Positions 16,825-25,001 of a DNA stretch of 64,000 nt are shown piece after piece. Location of the stretch: the NCBI RefSeq assembly GCF_027118995.1, contig NZ_CP098242.1, positions 310,001 to 374,000 of the forward strand, written 5' to 3'. The notes beneath the pieces are model-generated. The model ran no database searches. It was not told the origin of the DNA and saw nothing but the letters and a program-made list of their open reading frames with translations. Source of the DNA: Oxalobacter vibrioformis (lineage in GTDB: Bacteria; Pseudomonadota; Gammaproteobacteria; Burkholderiales; Burkholderiaceae_D). Numbering within the stretch: the stretch's first letter is position 1; each line of letters opens with the position of its first letter. Both the position numbers and the translations under genes were made by a program.

Positions 16825-16998
16825 TATCTTTCTCCTGGTTGTTGGTTGCTCTTTTGATTTTTTAATTTATCCAACATGGGAGGGAGGTGCCCATCTCATT
16901 ACCTTCGGGTGCGCCGGTTTCCTATGTTCCCGGTATGCTAACCCGCACGGTTTCGCCCACCCGATCCGCAATGAATTCTTTTCGGTACGGAGAATGCC

Positions 16999-17229
16999 AT
17001 GCCCGCCCCTGACAATGATCTTTTTGATGCCGTAGAGCACCTGCGGGATGCGCTGTATGTTATCCGCCAGCAGTTGCAGCTTTATGCTGACCTCACCGTT
17101 CATGAGCAGGCTTTTTTTGTCACCACAAGGGCAGAAACTTTCAGCGCCACCATGTCGCATCTGGCAGCACAGGTGGAAGATGCCATGGAATATGCGGAGG
17201 CACTCAAGCGTTTTATCCCGGATGGATGA
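16999..17229 (+). CDS. 76-residue hypothetical protein
   Basis: ATG follows GGAGAATGCC. The protein is acidic and predicted wholly helical (NDLFDAVEHLRDALYVIRQQ ... DAMEYAEALKRF), without signal or membrane segment. The heptad-like spacing of Leu/Ala suggests a helical bundle or coiled coil. No family is recognised. It begins a run of small rightward genes to the right of the IS110 element. Confidence 0.6.
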   Translation: MPAPDNDLFDAVEHLRDALYVIRQQLQLYADLTVHEQAFFVTTRAETFSATMSHLAAQVEDAMEYAEALKRFIPDG

Positions 17230-17347
17230 GCCTGCTGCTGCTTTTTAAAATATACCGTGAGTATATTTTTTGTTACTGCAGCTTTTCCGGATTTGAGGTA
17301 AAGTCTCCTTACAGACTTCGTATCACCTTTTTCTTACGGTAGCAGCA

Positions 17348-17626
17348 ATGGCCTTCCCAAAAATCATCAGCATCAACCTGACCGGAAAGTATCTGATCAG
17401 CGGTATCAACCATCCCGATAATTACGTGATAATCGGCACGATTGTCTATGAGCGCAACAATACGGAAAAAGAAGGATCGCTCCTGATGTCGGTACAAAAC
17501 CTCACGTACCACGCAACAAACGGCTATATCACGATTGAAAACCGCGACATCATCGATATTTTTGACCTGGACAAGGAAGAAGTGAGCAACCTGCTCGCAT
17601 CAGACGCAGACCAGGTCGCCCACTAA
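17348..17626 (+). CDS. 92-residue hypothetical protein
   Basis: A soluble, mixed alpha/beta protein rich in Ile/Asn (KIISINLTGKYLISGINH at the N-terminus, IIDIFDLDKEEVSNLLASDA at the C-terminus). No family is recognised and no strong ribosome-binding site precedes the ATG. It may share a promoter with the 76-residue gene 118 bp upstream, but an AT-rich stretch between them could hold its own. Confidence 0.55.
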   Translation: MAFPKIISINLTGKYLISGINHPDNYVIIGTIVYERNNTEKEGSLLMSVQNLTYHATNGYITIENRDIIDIFDLDKEEVSNLLASDADQVAH

Positions 17627-17912
17627 AAAAACCACCGTCGCCTACCCCTGCTTTCCCCTCATATCGTGCAGGTGTGTCTGTTTTGCTTCGGCAATATTAC
17701 GCGCACCCACCCATTGCATAAATAGAACTAACTCGTGATTCATATAGCGAAAAACGGAAGCGGGTATACAGCGCACGTAACAACAGAGTGCTGTATACCC
17801 GCACAACTTCAGAAATAGGGAATGAATACGGCTCTTACCTTACCTTTTCGACAATGCCCTTTGCGATATGATGGTTTTTTCAAATGAATGAGTTGGCATG
17901 AGGAGACTATTG

Positions 17913-18212
17913 GTGAGTATCAGCAATATTTCAGCAAAACACACGATAAACAAGGAAACGCCGACCAACCAAAGCAAAACGACAGTAGCTGAACCCTTTG
18001 ACCATATCATGCAGGAAGAAATAGCCACGCTGAAACTCTCCTTTTCACAGCCACCACTGCTTTCTGCTGATACATCCCTTCCCCGAATGGAAGAAAACGA
18101 ATCGACAGAGATTGACCATGTTGATGCGTTTATTCATCAGGCACTGGCCCAGGCGCCAGAGGCAGAAAGAAAGATCTGGGCGCGTATGAAGGAAGAGCTG
18201 GGTATCCAATAA
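17913..18212 (+). CDS. 99-residue hypothetical protein
   Basis: A GTG start at 17913 is chosen because GAGGAG lies 7 bases upstream; the in-frame ATG at 17898 has no ribosome-binding site. The N-terminal half is Ser/Thr-rich and polar. The C-terminal part (DHVDAFIHQALAQAPEAERKIWARMKEELGI) is a charged helix. No family is recognised. A bidirectional terminator follows directly. Confidence 0.6.
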   Translation: MSISNISAKHTINKETPTNQSKTTVAEPFDHIMQEEIATLKLSFSQPPLLSADTSLPRMEENESTEIDHVDAFIHQALAQAPEAERKIWARMKEELGIQ

Positions 18213-18225
18213 CCAGCAAGGAATC

Positions 18226-18265
18226 AAAAAAACGGACTGACGCTTTCACCTCAGTCCGTTTTTTA
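18226..18265. terminator. bidirectional terminator
   Basis: AACGGACTGA and TCAGTCCGTT form a perfect 10-bp stem with A and T runs on the outside. It separates two convergent small genes. Confidence 0.9.
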
Positions 18266-18278
18266 TTACCCGGTTTGA

Positions 18279-18584
18279 TTAATACTTGAATGTATTCTGG
18301 GTTTTATATGGGCTTTTCGGGTCAGCAAGGACATCAAGTGTGGAAGAGGTACCCCATACCTCACTGGAATAACCCCATTCCGGATGTGACCAGTTATCAT
18401 TCCAGGCGCCCTGGTAGTTTCTTGCATAATTGGCACGGGCAATATCTCCTGCCGGCGTCTGACTGTACGTATAGCCGGACTGGCGGGTTTCGTAAGTGGT
18501 ACTGTCAATAATGTAAGTACCGGCAGCCTGCGCAAAAGCAGTCACAAAAAGGCCCGCCAACAAAACGGATATGGTTTTTTTCAT
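18279..18584 (-). CDS. small exported protein of unknown function
   Basis: The start at 18584 (MKKTISVLLAGLFVTAFAQAAG) gives a textbook signal peptide with AQA|A-type cleavage and follows GGAG at correct spacing; an ATG four codons earlier is less likely. The mature ~80 residues are rich in Tyr, Thr, Asn and Trp (YETRQSGYTYSQTP, NWSHPEWGYSSEVWG). No cysteine and no recognised family. Likely periplasmic or surface-exposed. Confidence 0.75.
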   Translation of the reverse strand: MKKTISVLLAGLFVTAFAQAAGTYIIDSTTYETRQSGYTYSQTPAGDIARANYARNYQGAWNDNWSHPEWGYSSEVWGTSSTLDVLADPKSPYKTQNTFKY

Positions 18585-18765
18585 AATACACTCCATAGGA
18601 TGATAAGAATATTCAAACGGCCGTCATGTATATCAACATGTTATGGTTTGACCTCTTTTGCTGAAAATGATTGTTCATCTGCTGTTGAGAAAGGTCAAAA
18701 TGACGCAAGGCTTTTGGGCGCAATAGCCCAAGAAAAAATTGGTATCATCGGGAAAATATCAAAAG

Positions 18766-18957
18766 ATGAAGGCATCGCAGCCACCACGGATTAATCCTTG
18801 CCCTTTCTGTTTATCAAGGAAGGTGCAACTTCAGACATCAGGGAAAAAGCTATCCCCGGCGTTTATTCAGTGTATGGATTGCCATGCGCGCTCACGGCTG
18901 TATCCGGACGTTTCAGAAGCGATATTGGCGTGGAACAGGACACCAGGCACAAGCTGA
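18766..18957 (+). CDS. Lar-like restriction-alleviation zinc-ribbon protein
   Basis: The 63-residue protein has NPCPFC near residue 9, then IQCMDCHARS near residue 35, and a SEAILAWNR ending. This is the CPxC ... CxxC ... AWNxR layout of Lar-family (PF14354) zinc ribbons found in phages and islands, where Lar modulates host restriction. The ATG at 18766 has only a weak ribosome-binding site. Its minus strand overlaps the tail of a frame that continues from the neighbouring ferredoxin remnant. Confidence 0.65.
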   Translation: MKASQPPRINPCPFCLSRKVQLQTSGKKLSPAFIQCMDCHARSRLYPDVSEAILAWNRTPGTS

Positions 18958-19016
18958 TGCCCTGTATGGTTTCGTCTGTCAGGCGGAGATGTGGATTTCT
19001 TCCGGCACGGCATTTG

Positions 19017-19256
19017 TGAAGGCGCGGTAATAAGAGAAAGCGGAACACCACGGTCAAGATCATCGAAAAAACGTTCCAGATCATCTTCATAAGACCGGGC
19101 ACCATGTCTACATACCTGGATGCATCTTCCACAGGCAATACACTGGGCATCATCAACATCAATCTTGATATTGCCTTGTGCATCCTGATATGTCAGATTG
19201 GCCGTCTCGATCGGACATTCTCTGACACAACGATTACAGCCGACACAATTTTCCAG
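19017..19256 (-). pseudogene. remnant of an [FeFe]-hydrogenase-like two-[4Fe-4S] ferredoxin domain
   Basis: Minus-strand translation shows two cluster motifs: CVGCNRCVRECP and, after NIKIDVDDAQ, CIACGRCIQVC. Then HGARSYEDDLERFFDDL and LSLITAPS follow. This is the N-terminal part of [FeFe]-hydrogenase large-subunit-like (HsfB-type) proteins. A stop codon stands five codons before the first cysteine motif. After LITAPS the similarity ends abruptly, where the sequence of the Lar-like gene begins. Neither a start codon nor the hydrogenase core remains, so this is a fragment. Confidence 0.7.
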
Positions 19257-19828
19257 ATTTTATCTGATAATTTTTCTCATTAGAAATATCCGGTACTGGT
19301 GCTTGGCCGCTTGATATTTGGTTGCCTTTAATCAACTTTTATCAAGATAGAAGAGCACCATGATTTATTCCTGCTTTACCACATTTAATTCACGGTTTCC
19401 CCACGCATCCAGAGTTAAATGGACATTATTTCAGCGAATTCAGCTTTTTCGCTTCTTAAAAAACGGGTTGCCCGGCAAGAGAGAAAAACAGGCAGGCCCA
19501 GCTGGAAAATGAAAACGTGCGTTTCAGTAATTTCATTAAAAGCGGTGATGAAAACGATTGGCCTGCAACAGAGGATTCGCCCCTCTGACCTGCGGCTTGG
19601 CAGCATGTAAAAAGCACTCGCACTGAATTCAGTAAAACCCAAGCGTTTTATTTTTAAAATAAAATTATCACGTTATTGATCGGCTTTATCTGGCGATGTA
19701 TAGTTAAATTCAGCTGCTTTCCTCATATGGAGGTCGTTTCCCGGGCTCTGGATTTTGGCCTGAACATCGTATTCATCTTTGGGTTTTAAGAAAGCTTTCC
19801 TGGCAAATTTCAATTGGAGGCTTTTATT
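19257..19828. other. long intergenic stretch without a clear gene
   Basis: AT-rich sequence with several short frames in different phases and no convincing ribosome-binding site or domain. One frame starting near 19361 (MIYSCFTTFNSRF) is about 49 codons long and is not supported further. Its right end should contain the yajD promoter. Confidence 0.4.
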
Positions 19829-20212
19829 TTGGCGATAAAGAAACGAAATACTGCAAAGCTGGATCAACTGGTTGCCGGCGCAAATAAAGGGGCAAAATTA
19901 CGCGCACAAGGTTATCGTGAGCGCGCCCTTCAGATCTATCCATGGATTTGCGGCCGTTGCGCGCGTGAATTTACTCACAGCAATCTGCAACAATTGACAG
20001 TTCATCATCGCGACCACAATCACGACAACAATCCTCCCGATGGCAGTAACTGGGAACTGTTGTGTCTGTACTGTCATGACAATGAGCATTCGCGCTATCT
20101 TGAAGCTGATCGGCATAGTGCATCACAACAAGGCAAAACGCCTGCGCAAGCGGCGACACACAACCCTTTTGCCGCACTTGAATCGCTCCTGAAGAAGCAG
20201 CAGGAGAAATAA
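19829..20212 (+). CDS. yajD: YajD-family HNH nuclease
   Basis: A TTG start at 19829 is preferred (GGAGG eight bases upstream), giving MAIKKRNTAKLDQ as the N-terminus. The core matches E. coli YajD: KIYPW-like LQIYPWICGRCAREFTHSNL, LTVHHRDHNHDNNP, DGSNWELLCLYCHDNEHS. The CxxC pairs bind zinc and the HH...DHNH block is the HNH active site. The C-terminus ends NPFAALESLLKK as in YajD. Its cellular role is not established. A tRNA-Arg on the other strand follows. Confidence 0.9.
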   Translation: MAIKKRNTAKLDQLVAGANKGAKLRAQGYRERALQIYPWICGRCAREFTHSNLQQLTVHHRDHNHDNNPPDGSNWELLCLYCHDNEHSRYLEADRHSASQQGKTPAQAATHNPFAALESLLKKQQEK

Positions 20213-20230
20213 CCCGAATCATTGAAAGGC

Positions 20231-20307
20231 TGGCCTGCCCTACACGATTCGAACGTGTGACCTACGGCTTAGAAGGCCGTTGCTCTATCCAGCTGAGCTA
20301 AGGGCAG
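20231..20307 (-). tRNA. tRNA-Arg(TCT), CCA encoded
   Basis: A 77-nt cloverleaf with acceptor CTGCCCT/AGGGCAG, D-arm GCTCAGCTGGATAGAGC, anticodon loop CTTCTAA (anticodon TCT), T-loop GTTCGAATC and encoded CCA. Confidence 0.95.
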
Positions 20308-20550
20308 TGCATGTGATATTGCGCGACATCCCGAAAATCCTGAATGGACTGGATCGCACAAGCAAAAGCAGCCGAAATCATACCATATTTACCTGTTGTT
20401 TAGCCTCCCGACTTATCTTCTGCCCCCTGATGCACTCTCCCAATTCCGCTTGAAAGCAACATCAGCAGTAAATCTTTCATAAGGCTGGCTTAAAGTATTT
20501 TTCTTTTCTGCCGTAATAAATACGTATGGAGTAAAACCTGAGGAAAAATC

Positions 20551-20739
20551 ATGGATGTATCCAGTATCGCCAGTTGGTCCACCCAAATGGCAAATGAAAA
20601 AACAGCAGTCGCTGTTGAAGTTGCCATGCTGAAAAAATCAATGGATCTGCAGGAAATGAGCGTTGCGCTTCTGCTTGAGGCAGTACCGTCGCTTCCGGCG
20701 AATCCGAATATCGGGCGTAATGTCAATACAACCGCCTGA
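20551..20739 (+). CDS. YjfB-family putative motility protein
   Basis: The 62-residue protein (MDVSSIASWSTQMANEKTA ... LLEAVPSLPANPNIGRNVNT) fits the small YjfB family (PF14070) in length and in its helical N-terminus followed by a Pro/Asn-rich tail. The ATG follows GAGGAAAAATC. The family name points to motility, but its role is unproven and no motility gene is nearby. Confidence 0.75.
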   Translation: MDVSSIASWSTQMANEKTAVAVEVAMLKKSMDLQEMSVALLLEAVPSLPANPNIGRNVNTTA

Positions 20740-20760
20740 TCAGGCATGAGCAGGAAAAAC

Positions 20761-20792
20761 AAAAGGGTCAGCTTTATCCGCTGACCCTTTTT
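20761..20792. terminator. bidirectional terminator
   Basis: AAAAGGGTCAGC, a short loop and GCTGACCCTTTTT form a strong hairpin between the convergent YjfB-like and oxidase genes. Confidence 0.9.
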
Positions 20793-20804
20793 ACATGCGC
20801 CCCT

Positions 20805-21989
20805 TTATCTTGCTTCCTGTTTTTCCGGATCAAACAATTTGTTCTGTTTGACCGCTTCAATATCTTTTGTTCCAGCCAGAATCATCGTGGTGGTCAATTC
20901 CTTGTTCAATTGCTGAAAAACGTCATTGACACCCTCCGAGCCCCCCAGGATCAGTCCATACAGGGCAGGCCTTCCAATTGCAACAATATCCGCACCACTG
21001 GCCAGTGCCTTGAATACATGAGTACCTCTTCTCACACCACTGTCAAAAATAATGGGAACCCGCTTATTGACCGTTTTGGCAATAATGGGAAGCATATCGA
21101 AAGTGGCAGGCGCACCGTCCAGCTGTCTTCCGCCATGATTGGATATCCAGATCCCGTCAGCACCTGCCGCAATCGCCGTTTCAGCCGCTTGCGGCGACAG
21201 TACCCCTTTGACCAGTACCGGCAACCCACTCACGCGTTTGATGAATTTGATATCTTCACCGGAAAAACTTATTTTCCTCAACGCCCGAGCCTGGCTTTGC
21301 GTGATGTTTTTCCCTTTGTAAAACTCGCTCACGTTCGGGGTAGCCACACTGTAGTTGTAATTATTTCTTGCATCTGCCTCCCGGTTACCAGCGGTACCGG
21401 CATCAATCGTTATAATGATGGCCTTTGCACCGGCAGCCTTCGCTTTTTTGACAATATATTCATTGTACGCATTGTCTTTGCTCATATAGAGCTGGAAGAC
21501 AAACGGGGCACCCGGCGCGCTTTTTGCAATATCATCAATCGGCACGCTGGAATAAGTACTTACCGCCATGAGGGTTCCTGCTTTTTGAGTTCCCCTGATG
21601 GTTGCCCTGTCTGCTTCTTTATGGACCAGCCCATGGGCGGCCATTGGCGCGATAATGATCGGACTGGCTAATTCAACACCTAAAAAAGTGGTCTTTAAAT
21701 TGACGCCATCTATGCCTGCCAGACCATTGGGCAGGATTTTTTTCTTGTCGAATGCGGTCGAATTGCTTCGCATGGTGACTTCATCCTCTGCGCCTCCCTC
21801 GACATAGCCAAAAGCGCCCTTCGCTACTTTCGTTGACGCCTCCTTTTCAAGATCATAAAGATTGATGATTTTGATCGGTCCTTCAGCATCACTGATGACC
21901 GGGGCATTTTTAGTCCCCTGTGCCATGGCTGCCTGAGAAAAAATGATTGCTGAGACAACTGCAACTGCCTGAATATGTTTTTTCATCAT
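20805..21989 (-). CDS. exported FMN-dependent alpha-hydroxy-acid oxidase (lactate-oxidase-like)
   Basis: The 394-residue protein starts with a signal peptide (MMKKHIQAVAVVSAIIFSQAAMAQ). It continues with the complete (beta/alpha)8 FMN barrel of the lactate/glycolate oxidase family: FGYVEGGAEDEVT, PIIIAPMAAHGLVH, LPVLVKGVLSP, and the catalytic-base/substrate motif WISNHGGRQLDG followed by FDSGVRRGTHVFKAL. These enzymes oxidise L-2-hydroxy acids, usually in the cytoplasm; a leader sequence is unusual. AGGAGGGGG precedes the ATG. The exact substrate and electron acceptor cannot be read from sequence. Confidence 0.9.
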   Translation of the reverse strand: MMKKHIQAVAVVSAIIFSQAAMAQGTKNAPVISDAEGPIKIINLYDLEKEASTKVAKGAFGYVEGGAEDEVTMRSNSTAFDKKKILPNGLAGIDGVNLKTTFLGVELASPIIIAPMAAHGLVHKEADRATIRGTQKAGTLMAVSTYSSVPIDDIAKSAPGAPFVFQLYMSKDNAYNEYIVKKAKAAGAKAIIITIDAGTAGNREADARNNYNYSVATPNVSEFYKGKNITQSQARALRKISFSGEDIKFIKRVSGLPVLVKGVLSPQAAETAIAAGADGIWISNHGGRQLDGAPATFDMLPIIAKTVNKRVPIIFDSGVRRGTHVFKALASGADIVAIGRPALYGLILGGSEGVNDVFQQLNKELTTTMILAGTKDIEAVKQNKLFDPEKQEAR

Positions 21990-22131
21990 TTACCCCCTCC
22001 TTTGTTCTCCATTCTAAGTCCGGTTGAATCAAAAAAATTGATTATAGGCAAGCTCATGTTAAAACAAGTGCTGTGGCAACGGCTGCCGTATACAGATGGC
22101 CACCCGAATATGTCCTTTTGTCCACATGTTT

Positions 22132-22863
22132 TTATTGTGATTTATAACCTGTCACAATGAAAGTATGTGCTTTTGCCGGTTCACCGCCTTTTTTGAAAGT
22201 AATGCCAGGAGCCAGCCTGATCTCAACAATGGCATTCGGCGGCAGATCTGCCTGCATGTCAATGCGATACCCGAATGCGGTATATATGCTGCGATGTCCT
22301 GGTGGTATAGGGTGTTGGGTTTCATCGACAGCAAAGGGAATCATCTGTCCATTCATCAGGATGGACAGCTTGTCTTTGAGAATGCCAGGCGTAATTTCGT
22401 AATTGCTGGAAAGCGCCACAATCGGATTTTTGGCAGGAAGCGAAGCATACGGTGCCACTGAAAAATCATACGGTGGCGTACTGACTTTCCACGAGACTGT
22501 TTTATTCAATACGCGGCCTGAAAGCGCTTTGGCACCTGCCAAAACGGTAGCCATGATTGTCAGGGGAGCAGCAACCGGTTCATCAAAAAGATACGTCAGC
22601 GTTGCCGGATCTGTCCAGCGATACTTTCCTGCCGGGAGATCACCCGAGGAAGTTTTCAGTTGAAGGGGGGAAGTAGTCGCATCCTGCTCTGTTTGTCCGG
22701 ACGAACGCATGTTTTCGGAAAAGCGCACAACAATCTGCGTCAGATATGCAGCCTCTCCTGCTGGCTGCATATCGGTAACCGTCAGTGAAGGGGCGGCATT
22801 GGCAAGAGAGTGGGCAGAAAAAGCGTAAAGAAAAAGAACCGGTAACAGCAACAATTTTCGCAT
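22132..22863 (-). CDS. exported protein resembling the N-terminal part of a bacterial alpha-2-macroglobulin
   Basis: The start at 22863 (MRKLLLLPVLFLYAFSAHSLANAA, signal peptide) follows GGGAG. The 243 residues contain a beta-rich domain typical of the first macroglobulin-like domains: IVVRFSENMRSSG, SGDLPAGKYRWTDPATLTYLF, and a second unit with GILKDKLSILMNGQ and LPPNAIVEIRLAPG. Full family members exceed 1,500 residues and carry a bait region; here the frame ends after HTFIVTGYKSQ with no continuation downstream. It is either a truncated gene or a stand-alone Ig-like periplasmic protein. Similarity is judged by eye only. Confidence 0.6.
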   Translation of the reverse strand: MRKLLLLPVLFLYAFSAHSLANAAPSLTVTDMQPAGEAAYLTQIVVRFSENMRSSGQTEQDATTSPLQLKTSSGDLPAGKYRWTDPATLTYLFDEPVAAPLTIMATVLAGAKALSGRVLNKTVSWKVSTPPYDFSVAPYASLPAKNPIVALSSNYEITPGILKDKLSILMNGQMIPFAVDETQHPIPPGHRSIYTAFGYRIDMQADLPPNAIVEIRLAPGITFKKGGEPAKAHTFIVTGYKSQ

Positions 22864-23183
22864 GGATGACTCCCTTGTCCGAACAGGCTGTGAACACAGT
22901 TTACCCTGAATCAGCAATGATTGGGCGTGTCTGTCATTCCAGATAATCTGTCTTCTAAAAACGGCCAATCAACATCATAAATACATGCCTTCCTCTCTGT
23001 CATATTCATGAACAGGGGCATTTACCCGTGTAACGTCTTCACGGTTTCGCATACAATAACAAAAGCAGCGGTAAACAAAACTATTGACCATCTTCAGATA
23101 AAAAAACCAATGGGCCGCTATGATGTTTTCTGGATATGATTTTCAATAGACAGGCACACGCAAAATCCGGCAAAGGAAGTGAC

Positions 23184-23333
23184 ATGCAAAATTTTCAGTA
23201 CGTCGCCATAGGCGAAGAGTTTCGGGATCCGATCGGTGGCGAATGGTGGGTCAAAATATCAGAAGACGAAGCGCAACTGGTTTCTGATCCAGGTGTGATT
23301 GAAACATTTAATCGGCAAGACCTGACAGAATAA
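23184..23333 (+). CDS. 49-residue hypothetical protein (first of a duplicated gene pair)
   Basis: ATG at 23184 follows AAAGGAAGTGAC, a good ribosome-binding site. The protein (MQNFQYVAIGEEF ... GGEWWVKISEDEAQLVSD) is small, acidic and probably one small beta domain. A near-identical copy at 37001-37149 is frameshifted. No family is recognised. Confidence 0.65.
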   Translation: MQNFQYVAIGEEFRDPIGGEWWVKISEDEAQLVSDPGVIETFNRQDLTE

Positions 23334-23351
23334 TTTAAAACAGGACAGGTT

Positions 23352-23567
23352 ATGCCAAACGAGATCAGAACCAGAAAAGAGCTGTTGATACAAAAGCTTG
23401 TCAGTTACGACCTGGAATATTTTGTGCAGTTCATCCGGACGTCGGATGCCGCAAAAATTGCGCTGGCGACCATGATGATGGAAGGATTCATCGGTTACAA
23501 CAACTGGTCTGAAGACACCCTGTATGACGAATGCGTGAGAAGAAGCCTTCTCCCTGACAGGGAATAA
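23352..23567 (+). CDS. 71-residue hypothetical protein (second of a duplicated gene pair)
   Basis: It starts 18 bp after the 49-residue gene and is almost identical to the protein at 37172-37387 (MPNEIRTRKELLIQKL, then YFVQFIRTSDAAKIALATM, then GYNNWSEDTLYDEC). The conservation with a mostly acidic, helical composition supports a real gene. No family is recognised. A strong terminator follows. Confidence 0.7.
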   Translation: MPNEIRTRKELLIQKLVSYDLEYFVQFIRTSDAAKIALATMMMEGFIGYNNWSEDTLYDECVRRSLLPDRE

Positions 23568-23601
23568 CGACACTTTCCTGTGTTGATTTCGGCGGTGAAA
23601 C

Positions 23602-23639
23602 AAAAAAAGCCAGCAAGAAATGAACTGCTGGCTTTTTTG
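23602..23639. terminator. bidirectional terminator
   Basis: AAAAAAAGCCAGCA and TGCTGGCTTTTTT form a strong stem. It closes both the small-gene pair and the leftward heme operon. Confidence 0.9.
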
Positions 23640-23648
23640 TCAGATGAA

Positions 23649-25001
23649 TCAGGCAGCCGTCGGTATCGCTACCAAGTCCAGAAGCAGCTTTTTCATCCGG
23701 CCCGACCAGAAATGTCCGGCACAAGTCAGCGATGCCCCGCATTCATCGTCCTGAGGCAGGATAAGACCGGCCTCATGCCATTGCGCCAGGAGTTTTTCGC
23801 CGGCCTCCTGATGAGAGGCGGGCCATTCCCTGAGCGACGGCAGGCGCAATATTTCCAGTGATTCATCGAGCACATAGCTGAATCCCCCCTCCTCGGCCGC
23901 AAGCGGTGAAATGGCAATGCGGGACAGCGGCTTTTCACCCTGCTCAACCATTTCCGTGTAGGTTTTAATGTCCCTTGCCATGCCCAGGCCGATTGCCCCC
24001 AGACGCCCGCCGCCTGCCGAGCCGAAGGGGATCATATCGGTCTGCGCCCTTGCGAGCCGGTTGTAGAGTGAACGCTCCTTGCCGTCGCGCCGCCAGTGCT
24101 TGGGGGAAAAATGTTCAAAGCCATAATCAGCCAGGCGCTGGTAAGCCGCGCCGAACATGCGGGCCTTGTCGGCAAGTTCCGGTATCGGCGGCATCTTGCC
24201 GCGATTGATCGCCTTGTCGAGCGGGCTGTCCGGAAAGCGCCTGAGCTCATACAGGTCAAGACCATGAACAGGCGTTTCTTCACTCAGGTAGCGAATATCG
24301 TCGAGCAATAGCGGCACATCCTGCCCAGGCAGCCCGTACAGCAGGTCAATGACAACGGTCGCGCCGCTGTCGCACAGCCCGTTCAGTGTCTCGCCGACCT
24401 GTTCACGACTGGAAAGCCGCCCCAGTTTTTTTCTCAGCCGGGTATTCGCCGACTGCACGCCAAGCGAAAAGCGGTTGGCGCCGGCAGCAGCCCACGCTTG
24501 TCCTTTTTCAGGCGTAAAACCTGTCGTGCGCCCTTCGACCGTTACCTCTGCATCGGCCGCAAAGCGGAAGGTTTCCCTGAGAGAGCGGATGACGGCCGCC
24601 AGATCGTCCTTTTCCAGGTCACTGGGCGTTCCGCCGCCAAAATAGACGACATTCACTTCGCGTTTATGAATGACGTCCCTCAATACATGAGCCGTATCGG
24701 CGATTTCTTTCAGGAGCAACCGGGCATACGCCTGACTCCAGTCCTTCTTTGTCTGGTTGATGTAAAAAGGACAGAACGTGCAATGGTGATGACAGTAAGG
24801 CACATGCACATACAGCGCCAGGGGACTTTCGGGCCTTGCCATGAACGCTTCGGGCGCAAATTCAGCAAACGTCCCGCCTTCCCACTGGGGCATCTGAGGG
24901 CGCATACGGGCCAGTGACGGCATGACCTTTTTTTCTTCCTCGAATGCCAGCGTCAGGGGATCATCGCTCACCCGCGCTAAAAAAGGAGACAGATCAATCA
25001 T
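23649..25001 (-). CDS. hutW: heme anaerobic degradation radical SAM methyltransferase (HutW/ChuW)
   Basis: The 450-residue radical SAM enzyme has the cluster motif CHHHCTFC (C70, C74, C77) and the VVYFGGGTPSDL and VEGRTTGFTP stretches typical of the HemN-like branch. In the ChuW/HutW subfamily the enzyme opens the porphyrin ring of heme without oxygen, releasing iron and a linear tetrapyrrole (anaerobilin). It is the last gene of a three-gene leftward operon, overlapping the preceding reductase gene by 4 bp (ATGA). The Fur-box region upstream of the operon predicts iron repression. Confidence 0.9.
   Translation of the reverse strand: MIDLSPFLARVSDDPLTLAFEEEKKVMPSLARMRPQMPQWEGGTFAEFAPEAFMARPESPLALYVHVPYCHHHCTFCPFYINQTKKDWSQAYARLLLKEIADTAHVLRDVIHKREVNVVYFGGGTPSDLEKDDLAAVIRSLRETFRFAADAEVTVEGRTTGFTPEKGQAWAAAGANRFSLGVQSANTRLRKKLGRLSSREQVGETLNGLCDSGATVVIDLLYGLPGQDVPLLLDDIRYLSEETPVHGLDLYELRRFPDSPLDKAINRGKMPPIPELADKARMFGAAYQRLADYGFEHFSPKHWRRDGKERSLYNRLARAQTDMIPFGSAGGGRLGAIGLGMARDIKTYTEMVEQGEKPLSRIAISPLAAEEGGFSYVLDESLEILRLPSLREWPASHQEAGEKLLAQWHEAGLILPQDDECGASLTCAGHFWSGRMKKLLLDLVAIPTAA

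Noticed and set aside
19361..19510. Frame MIYSCFTTFNSRFPHASRV
   Set aside because: About 49 codons, weak ribosome-binding site and no recognisable feature.
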